64,000 nt of DNA from DATKDP01 sp035546335 (GCA_035546335.1 DATKDP010000111.1:62001-126000), one strand, 5' to 3'. Shown: positions 48,257 through 57,434, numbered from the stretch's first letter. Notes: generated by a model from the letters alone, not told the origin. Made by a program: numbers and translations.

Positions 48257-48285
48257 ACGAGCCCGTCGGGAAAAGGAACGATCAA

Positions 48286-49050
48286 ATGCTGGAAATCAGA
48301 GACCTGCATGCAGGCATCGACGGACGCGAGATTCTCAAGGGGCTGAGCCTCTCGGTCGCGGCGGGCGAAGTGCACGCCATCATGGGGCAGAACGGTTCCG
48401 GAAAAAGCACGCTCGCGAACGTGCTGGCCGGAAGGCCGAGCTATGTCGTGACCGCGGGCGACGTGCTCTACGAGGGGAACGACCTGCTCGCCATGCCTCC
48501 CGAGGAGCGGGCGCGCGAAGGATTGTTCCTCGCGTTCCAGTATCCGGTGGAGATCCCCGGGGTCAACAACATCTACTTCCTCAAGGAAGCGCTCAACGCG
48601 AAGAGAAAGCACAACGGACTCGAGGAGCTCGACGCGATGGAGTTTCTAGCGCTCGTCCGCGAGAAGATGAAGCTGGTCCATCTCGAAGAAGGCTTCATGA
48701 ACCGCGCCGTCAACGAAGGCTTCTCCGGAGGCGAAAAGAAGCGCAACGAGATCTTCCAGATGGCCGTGCTCGACCCGAAGCTGGCGATCCTCGACGAGAC
48801 CGACTCCGGCCTCGACATCGACGCCCTCCGCATCGTGGCCAATGGAGTGAATCATCTGAAGAGCGAGCAGCACGCCGTCCTGGTCATCACGCACTACCAG
48901 CGCCTGCTCGACTATCTCGTCCCCGATCACGTGCACGTTCTCCACGACGGAAGGATCGTGAAATCGGGAACGAAAGCGCTCGCGCTGGAGCTCGAGAAGA
49001 AGGGCTACGGCTGGGTGGAAGAGGAGCTGGCGGCGGCGACTGGCCGCTGA
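48286..49050 (+). CDS. sufC: Fe-S assembly ATPase SufC
   Basis: A 254-residue ABC-type ATPase energising SufB-SufD. Walker A is GQNGSGKST, the signature motif GFSGGEKKRNEI, Walker B LAILDETDSGLDID, and the H-loop VITHYQRLL. ATG 48286 is preferred: AAAGGA precedes it, whereas the TTG at 48253 merely overlaps the sufB stop. Confidence 0.96.
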   Translation: MLEIRDLHAGIDGREILKGLSLSVAAGEVHAIMGQNGSGKSTLANVLAGRPSYVVTAGDVLYEGNDLLAMPPEERAREGLFLAFQYPVEIPGVNNIYFLKEALNAKRKHNGLEELDAMEFLALVREKMKLVHLEEGFMNRAVNEGFSGGEKKRNEIFQMAVLDPKLAILDETDSGLDIDALRIVANGVNHLKSEQHAVLVITHYQRLLDYLVPDHVHVLHDGRIVKSGTKALALELEKKGYGWVEEELAAATGR

Positions 49051-49078
49051 CGCCGCTCGCTGACGAGACGTGAATGAC

Positions 49079-50404
49079 ATGACGGCAATACTCGAAACGA
49101 CCGATCCGATCGTCGCCCGTTTGCTGGGGCTGGGGGACGGTCTCGGCGAGGGCGACCCATCGTGGATCCGCCGGCTTCGCCGCATCGGCGCATCCCGGTT
49201 CGCCGCGCTCGGCTTTCCCACCGTGCGCCAGGAGGCATGGCGGTTCACCAACGTCGCCCCCCTCGCCGGGATCGCGTTCGCGCGGGAGTCCGGACACGAG
49301 CCGTCTCGCGAGCGGATTGCACATCTTCTCCCCGACGAGACGACCAATCTCGTCGTCGTCGACGGCCGTTTTTCTCACCGGCTCTCGGATGTCGTCTCGG
49401 TCGAAGGTCTCGCCGCCGGATCGCTCGCCGATGCGATTCGATCCGGAACGCCCCTTCTGGAGGAGCACCTCGGCGGGTATGCCGACGCGGAGAGCCGCCC
49501 TTTCGTCGCTCTCAACACCGCCCTGATCGACGACGGCGTTTTCGTTTCAGTGGATCCCGGCGTCGTCGTGGAGCAGCCGATTCACCTCTTGTTCATCACC
49601 ACCGCAGGCGGGAGTCCTCGTCTGTCAAATGTCAGAAACCTGATTCTCGCCGGAGCGGGCAGCCAGCTTCGCCTGCTCGAAACGTACGCCGCTCTCGATG
49701 ACGGTGGTGTTCAGTTCACCAGCTCCGTCAGCGAGGTCGTCGCGGAACGGAACGCGACCGTCGACCATCACCGGCTGCAGATCGAAAGCGACGAGGCGTA
49801 TCACATAGGCGCCCTGCGCATCGAGGCGAAGCGCGACAGTCAGGTGAGGTCGCATTCGATCTCGCTCGGCGCAGCGCTCGCTCGCATCGACATCGATGCG
49901 GTGCTCGCCGGTCCTGGAAGCGGCTGCGTGCTCGACGGCCTCTACGTCGTTCGCGGAACGCAGCACGTCGATCATCACACGGTGATCGATCACGCGCAGC
50001 CGCACTGCACCAGCCAGGAGCTCTACAAGGGCATCCTCGACGGACGTTCGCGCGCGGTGTTCGACGGGGCGATCATCGTCCGGAAGGATGCGCAGAAGAC
50101 GAGCTCGGGGCAGGTGAACAGGAATCTCCTCCTGTCGGAGGGCGCGGTGGTCGATTCCAAGCCGCAGCTCGAGATCCATGCCGACGACGTCCGCTGTACG
50201 CATGGTTCCACGATCGGCCAGCTCGAGGGCGAGCCGGTCTTCTACCTTCGATCGCGCGGCATCGCGGAGCGCGAGGCGCGCAACATGCTGACCTATGCAT
50301 TCGCGCGGGAAGTCGTCGATCGGATGCAGATCCCGTTCGTCCGATCGATCGTCGAGGAGGCGCTTCTCGAGCGGCTGCCGGGCGGCGTTGGGGAGAGGGG
50401 ATGA
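49079..50404 (+). CDS. sufD: Fe-S assembly protein SufD
   Basis: A 441-residue partner of SufB with the same beta-helical core. EAWRFTNVAPL near residue 55, VDHHTVIDHAQPHCTSQELY and the C-terminal LRSRGIAEREARNMLTYAFA are typical. The start is uncertain (ATG 49079 or GTG 49070); both lack a strong ribosome site, so translation may be coupled to sufC 20 bases upstream. Overlaps sufS. Confidence 0.94.
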   Translation: MTAILETTDPIVARLLGLGDGLGEGDPSWIRRLRRIGASRFAALGFPTVRQEAWRFTNVAPLAGIAFARESGHEPSRERIAHLLPDETTNLVVVDGRFSHRLSDVVSVEGLAAGSLADAIRSGTPLLEEHLGGYADAESRPFVALNTALIDDGVFVSVDPGVVVEQPIHLLFITTAGGSPRLSNVRNLILAGAGSQLRLLETYAALDDGGVQFTSSVSEVVAERNATVDHHRLQIESDEAYHIGALRIEAKRDSQVRSHSISLGAALARIDIDAVLAGPGSGCVLDGLYVVRGTQHVDHHTVIDHAQPHCTSQELYKGILDGRSRAVFDGAIIVRKDAQKTSSGQVNRNLLLSEGAVVDSKPQLEIHADDVRCTHGSTIGQLEGEPVFYLRSRGIAEREARNMLTYAFAREVVDRMQIPFVRSIVEEALLERLPGGVGERG

Positions 50405-51663
50405 GCTCCATGACGGTTGCCTCCGGGATGAAGCGGCAGCGGTCGGACTACGACATCGAGGCGATCCGTCGCGAGTTTCCCATCCTGCGGGAGACGGTGC
50501 ACGGGAAGCCGCTCGTGTATCTCGACAACGCTGCGACGACGCAGAAACCGCAGAGCGTGATCGATGCGATCGTCCATTATTACCTGCACGACAACTCGAA
50601 CGTCCATCGCGGCGTCCATCTGCTCAGCGAGCGGGCGACGGCCGATTACGAAGCCGCCCGGGTGAAGATCCAGCATTTTCTCAATGCCTCGTCGGAGAAG
50701 GAGATCATCTTCACTCGCGGTTGCACGGAAGCGATCAACCTGGTGATGTACTCCTGGGGGCGTTCCCACGTCGGGCCCGGCGACGAGATCGTCATTTCCG
50801 CGATCGAGCATCATTCGAACATCGTTCCATGGCAGATGCTCTGCGAGGAAAAGGGAGCCGTGCTCCGGGTGATCCCCGTCAACGAGCAGGGAGAGCTCGT
50901 TCTCGACGAATACGAAAAAGTTCTCTGCGAGCGGACGCGGCTCGTCGCCATCAGCCACGTCTCCAACGCTCTCGGAACGATCAATCCCATCCGTACGATG
51001 ATCGAGATGGCTCATGCGCACGGGGCTCCGGTGCTGATCGATGGAGCCCAGGGAGTGCCGCATCTGAAGGTCGACGTCCAGGCGCTCGATTGCGATTTCT
51101 ACGCATTCTCGGGCCACAAGGTCTACGCTCCGACCGGCATCGGCGCCCTCTATGCGAAGAGGCGCTGGCTCGAGGCGATGCCGCCGTTTCAGGGGGGCGG
51201 CGACATGATTCTCTCGGTCACCTTCGGCAAGACGATCTACAACGAGATTCCCTACAAGTTCGAAGCGGGAACTCCGAACATCTCGGGAGCGATCGGCCTC
51301 GGCGCCGCGCTCGATTACGTTTCCTCGATCGGCCTCGATGCGATCGCGGCATGGGAGCATGATCTTCTCGCCTACGCGACGGCGCGTCTGACCGAGCTTC
51401 CGGAAGTGAAGCTCATCGGAACGGCTGCCGAGAAGGCGAGCGTCGTCTCGTTCGTGCTCGACGGGATTCATCCTCACGACATCGGCACGATCGTCGATCA
51501 GGAGGGGGTGGCGATTCGCACGGGCCATCATTGCGCGCAGCCCGTCATGCGAAGGTACGGCCTTGCAGCGACGGCGCGCTGTTCGCTGGCGCTCTACAAC
51601 ACTCCGGAGGAGATCGACGCACTCGTGCGCGCCATCCGCAGGGTGCTCGAGGTATTCGGCTGA
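50401..51663 (+). CDS. sufS: Cysteine desulfurase SufS
   Basis: A 420-residue PLP enzyme releasing sulfur from cysteine for cluster assembly. The PLP lysine is in FSGHKVYAPTGIGAL, the persulfide-forming Cys in TGHHCAQPVM. EIVISAIEHHSNIVPWQ and VDGAQ-like IDGAQGVPHL are conserved. It partners with SufU encoded next. The start overlaps the sufD stop. Confidence 0.96.
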   Translation: MSSMTVASGMKRQRSDYDIEAIRREFPILRETVHGKPLVYLDNAATTQKPQSVIDAIVHYYLHDNSNVHRGVHLLSERATADYEAARVKIQHFLNASSEKEIIFTRGCTEAINLVMYSWGRSHVGPGDEIVISAIEHHSNIVPWQMLCEEKGAVLRVIPVNEQGELVLDEYEKVLCERTRLVAISHVSNALGTINPIRTMIEMAHAHGAPVLIDGAQGVPHLKVDVQALDCDFYAFSGHKVYAPTGIGALYAKRRWLEAMPPFQGGGDMILSVTFGKTIYNEIPYKFEAGTPNISGAIGLGAALDYVSSIGLDAIAAWEHDLLAYATARLTELPEVKLIGTAAEKASVVSFVLDGIHPHDIGTIVDQEGVAIRTGHHCAQPVMRRYGLAATARCSLALYNTPEEIDALVRAIRRVLEVFG

Positions 51664-52115
51664 TGGCGGATCTGAGAGAGCTGTACCAGCAGGTCATCCT
51701 CGATCACTACAAGAATCCGCGCAACTACGGGCGCCTGGAGTCGGCAACCCAGCAGGTCGAGGGCTACAATCCACTTTGCGGAGACCACTACACGATCTTC
51801 GTCGACCTCGACGATGCGACCATCCGCGACATCTCCTTCGACGGCTCCGGGTGCGCCATCTCCAAAGCGTCTGCCTCCGTGATGAGCTCGTCGGTCAAGG
51901 GAAAGAGCCGCGAGGAAGCGGAAGAGATGTTCCGGAAGTTTCGTGAGCTGATGATGGGGGAGGGCGTCTCCGAGGAGGAAGCGGAGAAGCTCGGCCGCCT
52001 CGCCGCGTTTCTCGGCGTGCGGGAACATCCATCGCGCATCAAGTGCGCGACCCTCGCCTGGCATGCCCTGCACACCGCGCTCACCGGTGAGGGCGAAGTC
52101 GCCTCGACGGAATGA
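51663..52115 (+). CDS. sufU: SufU sulfur-transfer protein
   Basis: A 150-residue Zn-dependent SufU/IscU-like protein. Expected zinc ligands are the cysteines in NPLCGDHY and IKCATLAWHAL with GSGCAISKAS between. The 18-20 residue insertion after the second Cys typical of SufU (GEGVSEEEAEKLGRLAAFLG) is present, separating it from IscU. It accepts persulfide sulfur from SufS. The start shares a base with the sufS stop (TGATG). Confidence 0.93.
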   Translation: MADLRELYQQVILDHYKNPRNYGRLESATQQVEGYNPLCGDHYTIFVDLDDATIRDISFDGSGCAISKASASVMSSSVKGKSREEAEEMFRKFRELMMGEGVSEEEAEKLGRLAAFLGVREHPSRIKCATLAWHALHTALTGEGEVASTE

Positions 52116-52128
52116 AAGGAGCGATTCG

Positions 52129-52671
52129 ATGAGAGAACATGTGACGGTCAGCCGTGACACGACGTCGATTCAGATTCCGAGCGGATACGAGATCGTCCTT
52201 CCCGCGGGAACGAACGCGACGATCGTGCAGTCTCTCGGAGGCGCCTATACGCTGATCACCGAGGACGGGATGATGGTTCGCGTGTCGGGGCCGGAGGTGG
52301 AGGCGATCGGGAAGGAAGTGGCGAGCGGACCGCAGGTCGAGGGAAATGTCTCGCAGGAGGAGCTCGACAAGCTGGTCTGGGATCAACTGCGCACCTGCTT
52401 CGATCCCGAGATTCCGGTGAACATCGTCGACCTGGGGCTCGTCTACCTCTGCGCGCTCGAGCCGATGGAAGAAGGGACATATCGCGTCCAGATCAAGATG
52501 ACGTTGACCGCACCCGGCTGCGGAATGGGGCCGGTTCTCGCGGCGGACGTGGAGAGCAAAGTGCGCGCGCTTCCCGGCGTGCGCGACGCCAATGTCGAGG
52601 TCGTCTTCGATCCGGTGTGGGACCGCAGCATGATGAGCGAGGCGGCGAAGCTTCAGCTCGGCATGTGGTGA
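52129..52671 (+). CDS. sufT: SufT-like DUF59 (MIP18 family) protein
   Basis: A 180-residue protein with a SufT-specific N-terminal part (IPSGYEIVLPAGTNATIVQS) and a C-terminal DUF59 domain: FDPEIPVNIVDLGLVY, MTLTAPGCGMGPVLAADVES and EVVFDPVWD. SufT proteins help Fe-S cluster maturation or delivery. ATG 52129 follows AAAGGAG at an ideal distance. Last gene of the suf operon. Confidence 0.93.
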   Translation: MREHVTVSRDTTSIQIPSGYEIVLPAGTNATIVQSLGGAYTLITEDGMMVRVSGPEVEAIGKEVASGPQVEGNVSQEELDKLVWDQLRTCFDPEIPVNIVDLGLVYLCALEPMEEGTYRVQIKMTLTAPGCGMGPVLAADVESKVRALPGVRDANVEVVFDPVWDRSMMSEAAKLQLGMW

Positions 52672-52720
52672 GCGTCGGCGTTGCTCTTGCAAGGTCCTTG
52701 CGCGCTGCCATCTTTGCAGG

Positions 52721-52748
52721 TTGTGGGTGGCATGCTCGTTGATACAAT
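52721..52748 (+). promoter_or_regulatory. Promoter of the post-suf RNA candidate
   Basis: TTGTGG (52721-52726), a 16-base spacer, TACAAT (52743-52748). No open reading frame starts in the transcript that would follow. Confidence 0.5.
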
Positions 52749-52754
52749 GACAGT

Positions 52755-52911
52755 GCGGGCGGACGAGGCGATGTCTCCCTCCGTAGTGAGGCAGAGACGG
52801 ACCCTCCACCCTACGAATCGTCACAGGGCCACACGCCCTTTCGAATCAAAAGCGATCGACTGCCGCCCGTGAGATCGACGCGCCGCGAGGTTCCCTCGCG
52901 GCGCTTTTTCT
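52755..52911 (+). ncRNA. Candidate structured small RNA
   Basis: It runs from the start point expected from the promoter to a strong intrinsic terminator. A closing stem CGGGCGG (52756-52762) / CCGCCCG (52863-52869) encloses two hairpins. Hairpin 1 pairs GTCTC (52773-52777) with GAGAC (52794-52798) and CCTC (52778-52781) with GAGG (52788-52791). Hairpin 2 pairs AGGGC (52825-52829) with GCCCT (52835-52839) around CACAC. I do not recognise the family; it lacks the SRP RNA core motif and is shorter than typical 6S RNA. Confidence 0.45.
52881..52911 (+). terminator. Rho-independent terminator
   Basis: CGCCGCGAGG (52881-52890) pairs perfectly with CCTCGCGGCG (52894-52903) around TTC and is followed by CTTTTTCT. 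It ends the RNA candidate and any suf read-through. Confidence 0.88.
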
Positions 52912-52959
52912 AGCCCACGCTCGATCGCCGCGACCGTCACAGTCTGAAGACGGTCCCAT

Positions 52960-53005
52960 TCTCGTAGAGGCGAAGCATTTGCACGCCGGCCGCGACGTGG
53001 GCTCA
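52960..53005 (+). repeat. Family B element, left-end fragment
   Basis: TCGTAGAGGCGAAGCATTTG and a few following bases match; the right end is absent. It overlaps the 3' end of the DinB-like gene by about three bases. Confidence 0.6.
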
Positions 53006-53524
53006 CTCGCTTCGCAGCGTCTCCAGCTGCGCACGATGATGGTCGATGTGCCGAGCGCACAGGGTCAGGCCCTGGTCCACCGGCGCGGTGCCGAAGTAGG
53101 CGTGCGTGAGACGCTGCGATGGCGGCGCAGCGATGGCCAGCGTTTGCAGCTCACCGCATCTCTCGCGGAACATCGAGAGTGCCTCATCCCGATCGGGCCC
53201 CCGCTCGGCCGGTCGCGTCTCGCGGGGAGCGGGAGCTCGCTTCGGAAATCCGCGCCCCGCGAGAAGCCCCGGCCTCAGCAGGAGGCGCAGGAGAATCCGC
53301 TGGAAGAAGCGCGTACGGATCTTCATTCCCTCCCCGCCGCGAAGTTCCTGGAGGAGTATGTCGTAGGTCGCAATCAGGTGGGCCACGATCTGGGCCGGCG
53401 TCCACTTTCCTTCCGCGAGCGCGTCGTGCCAGCGACCGTCGGCTACCGACGTCGCTGCCGCAAGCAGCGCCTCGGCCGAGGCGTCGTGCAGTTCGAGAGC
53501 ACGGCGCAGAGCATGCGTGGTCAT
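53003..53524 (-). CDS. DinB/DfsB-like four-helix protein
   Basis: About 173 residues. KWTPAQIVAHLIATYDILLQ and GLTLCARHIDHHRAQLETLR carry the His residues spaced as in the metal site of the DinB/YfiT-like superfamily. Such proteins include thiol-dependent transferases, but many have no known role. The start is uncertain: ATG 53524 or 53542 are both possible. The middle (FFQRILLRLLLRPGLLAGRG) is hydrophobic and basic, unusual for a soluble member. Convergent with the RNA candidate. Confidence 0.65.
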   Translation of the reverse strand: MTTHALRRALELHDASAEALLAAATSVADGRWHDALAEGKWTPAQIVAHLIATYDILLQELRGGEGMKIRTRFFQRILLRLLLRPGLLAGRGFPKRAPAPRETRPAERGPDRDEALSMFRERCGELQTLAIAAPPSQRLTHAYFGTAPVDQGLTLCARHIDHHRAQLETLRSE

Positions 53525-53644
53525 CGCGTGAGATCGTAGCATTTTGTTCTGCCGCGGCGCGGCGCCTGGTGACATTGCACTGCCGCGTCAGCAAATGCGA
53601 AACTTGTAGTCAACTCGTACCGTTCCCTCCTCATCCTCCGGTAG

Positions 53645-53836
53645 AGTGCGATCGTTGGTCGCGTCGAAGTCACCGCCCGCGGCGACGTCGGCTTCTCGAA
53701 CGGCCCGATCCGGAATCCCGCGGGGGAGGAGATCGGAACCTACACGTCGATCTGGCAGAAACAGGCCGACGGCCGCTGGAAGGTCATTTTCGACGGGCCT
53801 GGTTGCATGAATCCCCCACCATCCGCCGGCAGGTGA
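53645..53836 (+). pseudogene. C-terminal fragment of a DUF4440/SnoaL-like protein
   Basis: Between a stop at 53642-53644 and a TGA at 53834-53836 the frame reads VEVTARGDVGFSNGPIRNPA, then GTYTSIWQKQADGRWKVIFD. This is the end of an NTF2-like (DUF4440) domain with its typical WxKQxDGxWKV motif. No start codon or N-terminal half is present, so it is a remnant. Confidence 0.5.
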
Positions 53837-54051
53837 TGCCGGCTCCGATGTCACGAGCGAGAATTTCACGGCGCAGCGGCAGGTTACCCTGTATGTTCGG
53901 TCGTCGGATGCAAGCTGCGTCCCGCCCTGGCAGCGCCTGTCAGTCCTTCCGTGATCCGGGCTAAGCCGCGTCGCCGGAAGTCCCATCCCCTTAGCGAACT
54001 GCCAGCGATGGTAGCGACAGCGGCCCGAGCTCGTCGGTCCACGGAGGTCAT

Positions 54052-54267
54052 GTGACAGCAACAGCGAAAACACGAGAGCCGAAGATCAGCGTTTCCGAAG
54101 CGAACATTCACAAGACGGCGATTCGAATTCTCTCCCAGCGCCTGGTGACGCCCGAGGTGCAGTACGTTCAGCGCACGCTCGGAAACACGGCGACCCAGGC
54201 CGACCTGGACAAGCAGGTTCAGGCGGTTCGGAAGCTCCCCTGGGCGGCAATCGAGCTTCCCGAGTAG
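54052..54267 (+). CDS. Small hypothetical protein
   Basis: 71 residues, basic at the N-terminus, with a helical middle (EANIHKTAIRILSQRLVTPE) and a conserved-looking end PWAAIELPE. GTG 54052 is preceded by GGAGG at 54043-54047, which supports translation. No family recognised. Confidence 0.45.
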   Translation: MTATAKTREPKISVSEANIHKTAIRILSQRLVTPEVQYVQRTLGNTATQADLDKQVQAVRKLPWAAIELPE

Positions 54268-54298
54268 ATGGAGTCAATTGCCCGCTGCCGGATGAGAC

Positions 54299-54685
54299 TC
54301 ACGGAAATCCTGCAGCCGGCCGCGGCTCCCACAGCTCCACCTTGTTGCCTTCAGGATCGACGAACCAGCCGAAGCGACCGTACTCGTACTCTTCGATCGC
54401 GCCGGCAACCTCTGCGCCTCCTTCGCGCACCTGAGCGAGTGCACCGTCGAGATCATCGACCACCAGGTTGAACATGAACTCTCGTTCCGACGGCGCAAAG
54501 TACGTCGTGTCCTGCGGGAATGGAGCCCAGACCGTGATGCCGCCGGGCGGCATGGCGGCCGGCTGAAACGAGGCTCCGTGAGGATGGGCGACCGGTACGC
54601 CGAGCCATCGCTGGTACCAGTCACCGAGACCCTTGGGATCGCTCGAGCGGAAAAAAACCCCTCCGAGGCCGAGAACACGCGCCAT
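54299..54685 (-). CDS. VOC-superfamily (glyoxalase-like) protein
   Basis: A 128-residue single-domain VOC protein. LGLGGVFFRSSDPKGLGDWY opens the domain, EFMFNLVVDDLDGALAQV forms the second module and FGWFVDPEGNKVELWEP the C-terminal metal-site end with Glu in VELWEP. The substrate is unknown. ATG 54685 is chosen since the fold begins there. Convergent with the small gene at 54052. Confidence 0.82.
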   Translation of the reverse strand: MARVLGLGGVFFRSSDPKGLGDWYQRWLGVPVAHPHGASFQPAAMPPGGITVWAPFPQDTTYFAPSEREFMFNLVVDDLDGALAQVREGGAEVAGAIEEYEYGRFGWFVDPEGNKVELWEPRPAAGFP

Positions 54686-54756
54686 ACCTGCCTCCCGAGT
54701 TTGCTGCGCTTCGGCAACAAGAGTAACGGCGCAAGCCTTGTGCCGGCAAGCCTGGT

Positions 54757-55662
54757 TCAAGCCTTCATTTCGACGTCGTCGCGAATCCAATGCTTTCGGA
54801 GATTTTCGGCATCCACCCCTTGAACTTCACAGACCACCCCATTCTTTCCCTCACGTTTCATGCGATACATGAGACTGTCCGCAACCCTGAGCGCCTCGTC
54901 GATGGTTGCAGGGGCGCACGGGAACACTGCGACTCCGATGCTGAAGCCGATTGGCCAGCCGCGATCTCTGGCGGTCTCGCTCAACTCCCCATGAATTCGG
55001 GCGAACGCGGCCTGAGCACCGGCATCGTCGATCTCCGGCATGAGGATCCCGAATTCATCACCTCCGAGGCGACCGACGACATCGGTGTCGCGCACACACC
55101 GCGCCAGCGTAGCGGCCACGCTTTGCAGAACGGCATCCCCTTCAGAGTGTCCTCGTTCATCGTTCACCGCTTTGAAATGATCGAGATCGATATACCCGAG
55201 AGTCACCGGATGCCGATGGCGAGCGGCCAGCCGAAGCAGCCTCGAGGAATCAGTCCTGAAGGCGCGTCCATTCAACATCAGCGTCAGTTGATCCGTCCTC
55301 GCCAAGGTCTCTTCATAACGGAGGTGTTTCTTCAGTTCACTCAGAAGGTGCGTCGTCAGAGTGAAGAAGCCGAGTCGAACGGTGGCGTTCCAGAAAGGAA
55401 GCAGCCAGTGGCTGTAGGAGCGTCCGGCGGTGTAGTCAGCCAGCAGCCAAACCAGGGCGCAGACTCCCGACAGCAACAAGCCAATCCCTCTGTGCGAGTA
55501 CCAGCTGACCAGAGCGATGGGCAGCAGGTAGAAGATCGAAAACGACAACTCATACCCGGTCACATGGTCCATCGTTCCGACCAGGCCCACGAGCACGAGG
55601 CCCAGAGCAGTCACCTCCGCTGGTGATCGGCGATCCAATGTTCCTGCGAGTGCCTTCAGCAC
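54757..55662 (-). CDS. Membrane-bound diguanylate cyclase
   Basis: A 301-residue protein with about four N-terminal membrane helices (residues 18-105) and a GGDEF domain. The active site is GGDEF at 200-204. The inhibitory site RDTD (191-194) lies five residues before it, so the enzyme should make c-di-GMP and be product-inhibited. The usual LTGLxNRR block is replaced by LTLMLNGRAF. No phosphodiesterase or c-di-GMP effector is next to it. Confidence 0.9.
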   Translation of the reverse strand: MLKALAGTLDRRSPAEVTALGLVLVGLVGTMDHVTGYELSFSIFYLLPIALVSWYSHRGIGLLLSGVCALVWLLADYTAGRSYSHWLLPFWNATVRLGFFTLTTHLLSELKKHLRYEETLARTDQLTLMLNGRAFRTDSSRLLRLAARHRHPVTLGYIDLDHFKAVNDERGHSEGDAVLQSVAATLARCVRDTDVVGRLGGDEFGILMPEIDDAGAQAAFARIHGELSETARDRGWPIGFSIGVAVFPCAPATIDEALRVADSLMYRMKREGKNGVVCEVQGVDAENLRKHWIRDDVEMKA

Positions 55663-55796
55663 CGGGCGCCTGCCTTCTAGTCCGCTTCAGGATGACGCGG
55701 TTCGCCGCTCCAAACTCGCCAATTTGCGTCCACGCAACGTTCGCTCTGCCGTTCCTCGATTCCCGGCGCGTACGCCCTCATTCTAGCCCCCATGTC

Positions 55797-57434
55797 TCAC
55801 GCATCGCCGTCACGGTTGACGCGCAACAGGAACAGCGCCGGAAACAAGGGCACCGCGATGGTGGCAATGGCCTTTGCAACGAGAATCGGGTCGCCGCTTC
55901 CGAGGCGCGGCCAGTTGAAGATGAACAGATCGGCGCAGAAGTGAGAGAGAACGACGGTCAACGCATCCCAACGAAAATAGGCCCATCCCCAGATGCAGCC
56001 CACCACGGTGAAAGCGAGAGCCCGTCCCCAGAACGGCTCGTATGGCGGAAGGAACGGAAGACCCGTATGCGCCGTTCCGTACAGGATCGCGGGAATGAGG
56101 ATCGCGGCCCAGCGCCGCCTCGTGAGATGGAACAACCACGTTCCGCCGAAGAACCGATAGCCGAGCTCCTCGACCAGCGCCACCATCAGAAAGTAGAGCA
56201 GCGTCGAGAGCGCGGGAAGATCGGAGTTGAGGGCGAAGAAGAAGAAACCCTGCGGTTGAATCGCAACGCCGGCAGCGGCGACCCGCTCGAGCAGAACGAT
56301 CGTCACCGTGAGCGCTCCTCCGCAGAGAAGGCCGATGAGAAATCCTCGGAGCGAGGCGACTCCAACGCGACGGTCGAAAAAGCGCCCGCGCACTGCAAGC
56401 CACAGCGTCTCTCCCTTCCCGCCGCCCCCTTCCCGATCGAGGGCGTCGCCCGCGGCAACGACGACGAAAAGTGCCAGCGCAATCCATGCTCCCTGCGCCA
56501 GCGAGATGCCGAGCGACTGAAGCGTTGCGATCCATCGAGGCCATAACGGATCCCACTGCCGCAGCAGATCGGCACTTCGCAGCGCCTGGGTCGTCAAGAA
56601 AAAGAGGGCGATCACCCCGACCAGGCCCGCCGCGGGGCGGAGTCGGATCTTCCGCGTCTGCAGATGAGTCAGAAAGACGACGAGCGCCCCGACCGCAGAA
56701 AGCCCGATCGACAGAAATCCGATCATCTGCAGGGCCGTGACGGGCGCCTCGCGCTCCCTCGCTTCCCGCCGCCCGCTCTCCGGCAGGACCAGCTCGCGCC
56801 TCACCGCGGTGAGCTCACCTCCCGTGAGGGTCACAGACACCCGCTCGCGAAGCTCGGGTGTGCGCGACAGGTATTGCTCGTAGACGAAGAAGTGGTCGCG
56901 ACGGGCGGGACGCTCGCGTTCCGTCTGTCCCCACTCGGTCAGCTCGTCGAGCCGCCATCCGACGGACGCTTCGACGGCGGCAAAGGCAGCCCGGCGGGCA
57001 GTGCCGATGTCGACGCGAGCTCCTGGTGCATCCTCCTGGACCGTCCGTCCCCATCCGACGACGCCGGCGAGAGGATGAAGTAGTGCCCAGTACGAATCGG
57101 GATCGTTCTCCTTCTTGAATGAAACGAGATAGTAGTAGACCGCCCGCCCTTCGCGGATCCACTCCTGCGTCGCGTCGCGGCCGAATGAGCGAACCAGATA
57201 GTCGAGGATCGGATCATCGACCTCGAGCCGGCTCGCACCGGCGTGTTCTGTAACCTCGAATCCGCGCTCAATCAGGAACGCGCGCGCTTTTGGAACGAGC
57301 ACATCGGGCGATGCGGTGAGCTCGATCGGAGGGAGCGGCCAGAGGCGATCGAGCGACGCGAAGAAGAGAATGCCGGCTGCAAGCGCTGCTAGCAGCAGCA
57401 CGACATCCGCCCGACTGAGCAGCGATCGCTTCAT
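55797..57434 (-). CDS. CPBP-family intramembrane protease-like protein
   Basis: A 545-residue membrane protein. After an N-terminal helix (VVLLLAALAAGILFFASL) comes a large extracytoplasmic domain of about 200 residues, then eight or so helices. The CPBP (Abi/CAAX protease) motifs EELGYRFFG, YGTAHTG and LSHFCADL supply the Glu and two His expected at the metal site, so it may be active. The big N-terminal domain is more than most members have. Bacterial homologues are tied to peptide maturation or immunity, but the substrate here is unknown. ATG 57434 is chosen at the first membrane helix. Confidence 0.82.
   Translation of the reverse strand: MKRSLLSRADVVLLLAALAAGILFFASLDRLWPLPPIELTASPDVLVPKARAFLIERGFEVTEHAGASRLEVDDPILDYLVRSFGRDATQEWIREGRAVYYYLVSFKKENDPDSYWALLHPLAGVVGWGRTVQEDAPGARVDIGTARRAAFAAVEASVGWRLDELTEWGQTERERPARRDHFFVYEQYLSRTPELRERVSVTLTGGELTAVRRELVLPESGRREAREREAPVTALQMIGFLSIGLSAVGALVVFLTHLQTRKIRLRPAAGLVGVIALFFLTTQALRSADLLRQWDPLWPRWIATLQSLGISLAQGAWIALALFVVVAAGDALDREGGGGKGETLWLAVRGRFFDRRVGVASLRGFLIGLLCGGALTVTIVLLERVAAAGVAIQPQGFFFFALNSDLPALSTLLYFLMVALVEELGYRFFGGTWLFHLTRRRWAAILIPAILYGTAHTGLPFLPPYEPFWGRALAFTVVGCIWGWAYFRWDALTVVLSHFCADLFIFNWPRLGSGDPILVAKAIATIAVPLFPALFLLRVNRDGDA

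Noticed and set aside
52755..52880. SRP (4.5S) RNA or full 6S RNA
   Set aside because: The conserved SRP helix 8 motif is absent, and the length and internal hairpins do not fit a standard 6S RNA; left as an unknown candidate.
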